From: Gammaproteobacteria bacterium
GTDB lineage: Bacteria; Pseudomonadota; Gammaproteobacteria; Pseudomonadales; Pseudohongiellaceae
DNA length: 7,223 bases
Direction: 5' to 3'
NCBI GenBank assembly: GCA_016762995.1
Contig: JAESUT010000185.1
Location: forward strand, 1-7,223
Each line of letters starts with the position of its first letter. Positions within the stretch are counted from its first letter, which is position 1. Below the pieces are notes generated by a model. The model was not told where the DNA came from. It saw only the letters and a program-made list of their open reading frames with translations, and did not search any database. Shown piece by piece: positions 7,221-7,223 of this stretch. The position numbers and the translations under genes were made by a program.

Positions 7221-7223
7221 CTT

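Overview
The window looks like chromosomal DNA from a gammaproteobacterium, probably aquatic or marine. The main evidence is a full-length 1170-residue SMC protein whose head and hinge sequences are of the gammaproteobacterial type (for example the short GVWLGSAWLQV hinge end). A lipobox glycine-zipper lipoprotein, an IS3-family element and a proline tRNA piece agree with this. The genus cannot be fixed from the sequence.

Layout. Positions 111-153 carry only the 3' part of a tRNA-Pro gene, the kind of scar left at the far end of an element integrated in a tRNA gene. Beside it, on the minus strand, is a short ribbon-helix-helix antitoxin-like gene (180-371) with no toxin gene. An inverted repeat at 439-461 may be its operator. 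A small outer-membrane lipoprotein with a glycine zipper follows on the minus strand (601-999). Positions 1115-2368 are a complete but dead IS3-family element: 27-bp terminal inverted repeats, a DDE transposase split by two stop codons and three single-base frameshifts, and no target-site duplication. Its right end cuts into a decayed gene (2369-3232, minus strand) that reads as a secreted outer-membrane beta-barrel-like protein once three frameshifts and one stop are repaired. A 360-bp intergenic region (3233-3592) contains a possible promoter, a palindrome, a 17-codon ORF and a weak hairpin. The rest is smc (3593-7105), then a short AT-rich stem-loop at the right edge.

How it fits together. 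Only smc (chromosome condensation and segregation) and the lipoprotein are convincingly intact. The left half reads as a decaying segment between a tRNA integration scar and a housekeeping gene, with a toxin-less antitoxin, a dead IS and a truncated membrane-protein gene. The genes do not form one operon or pathway. I see no convincing new defence or catalytic system; the interest lies in reconstructing the rearrangements and in the smc leader.
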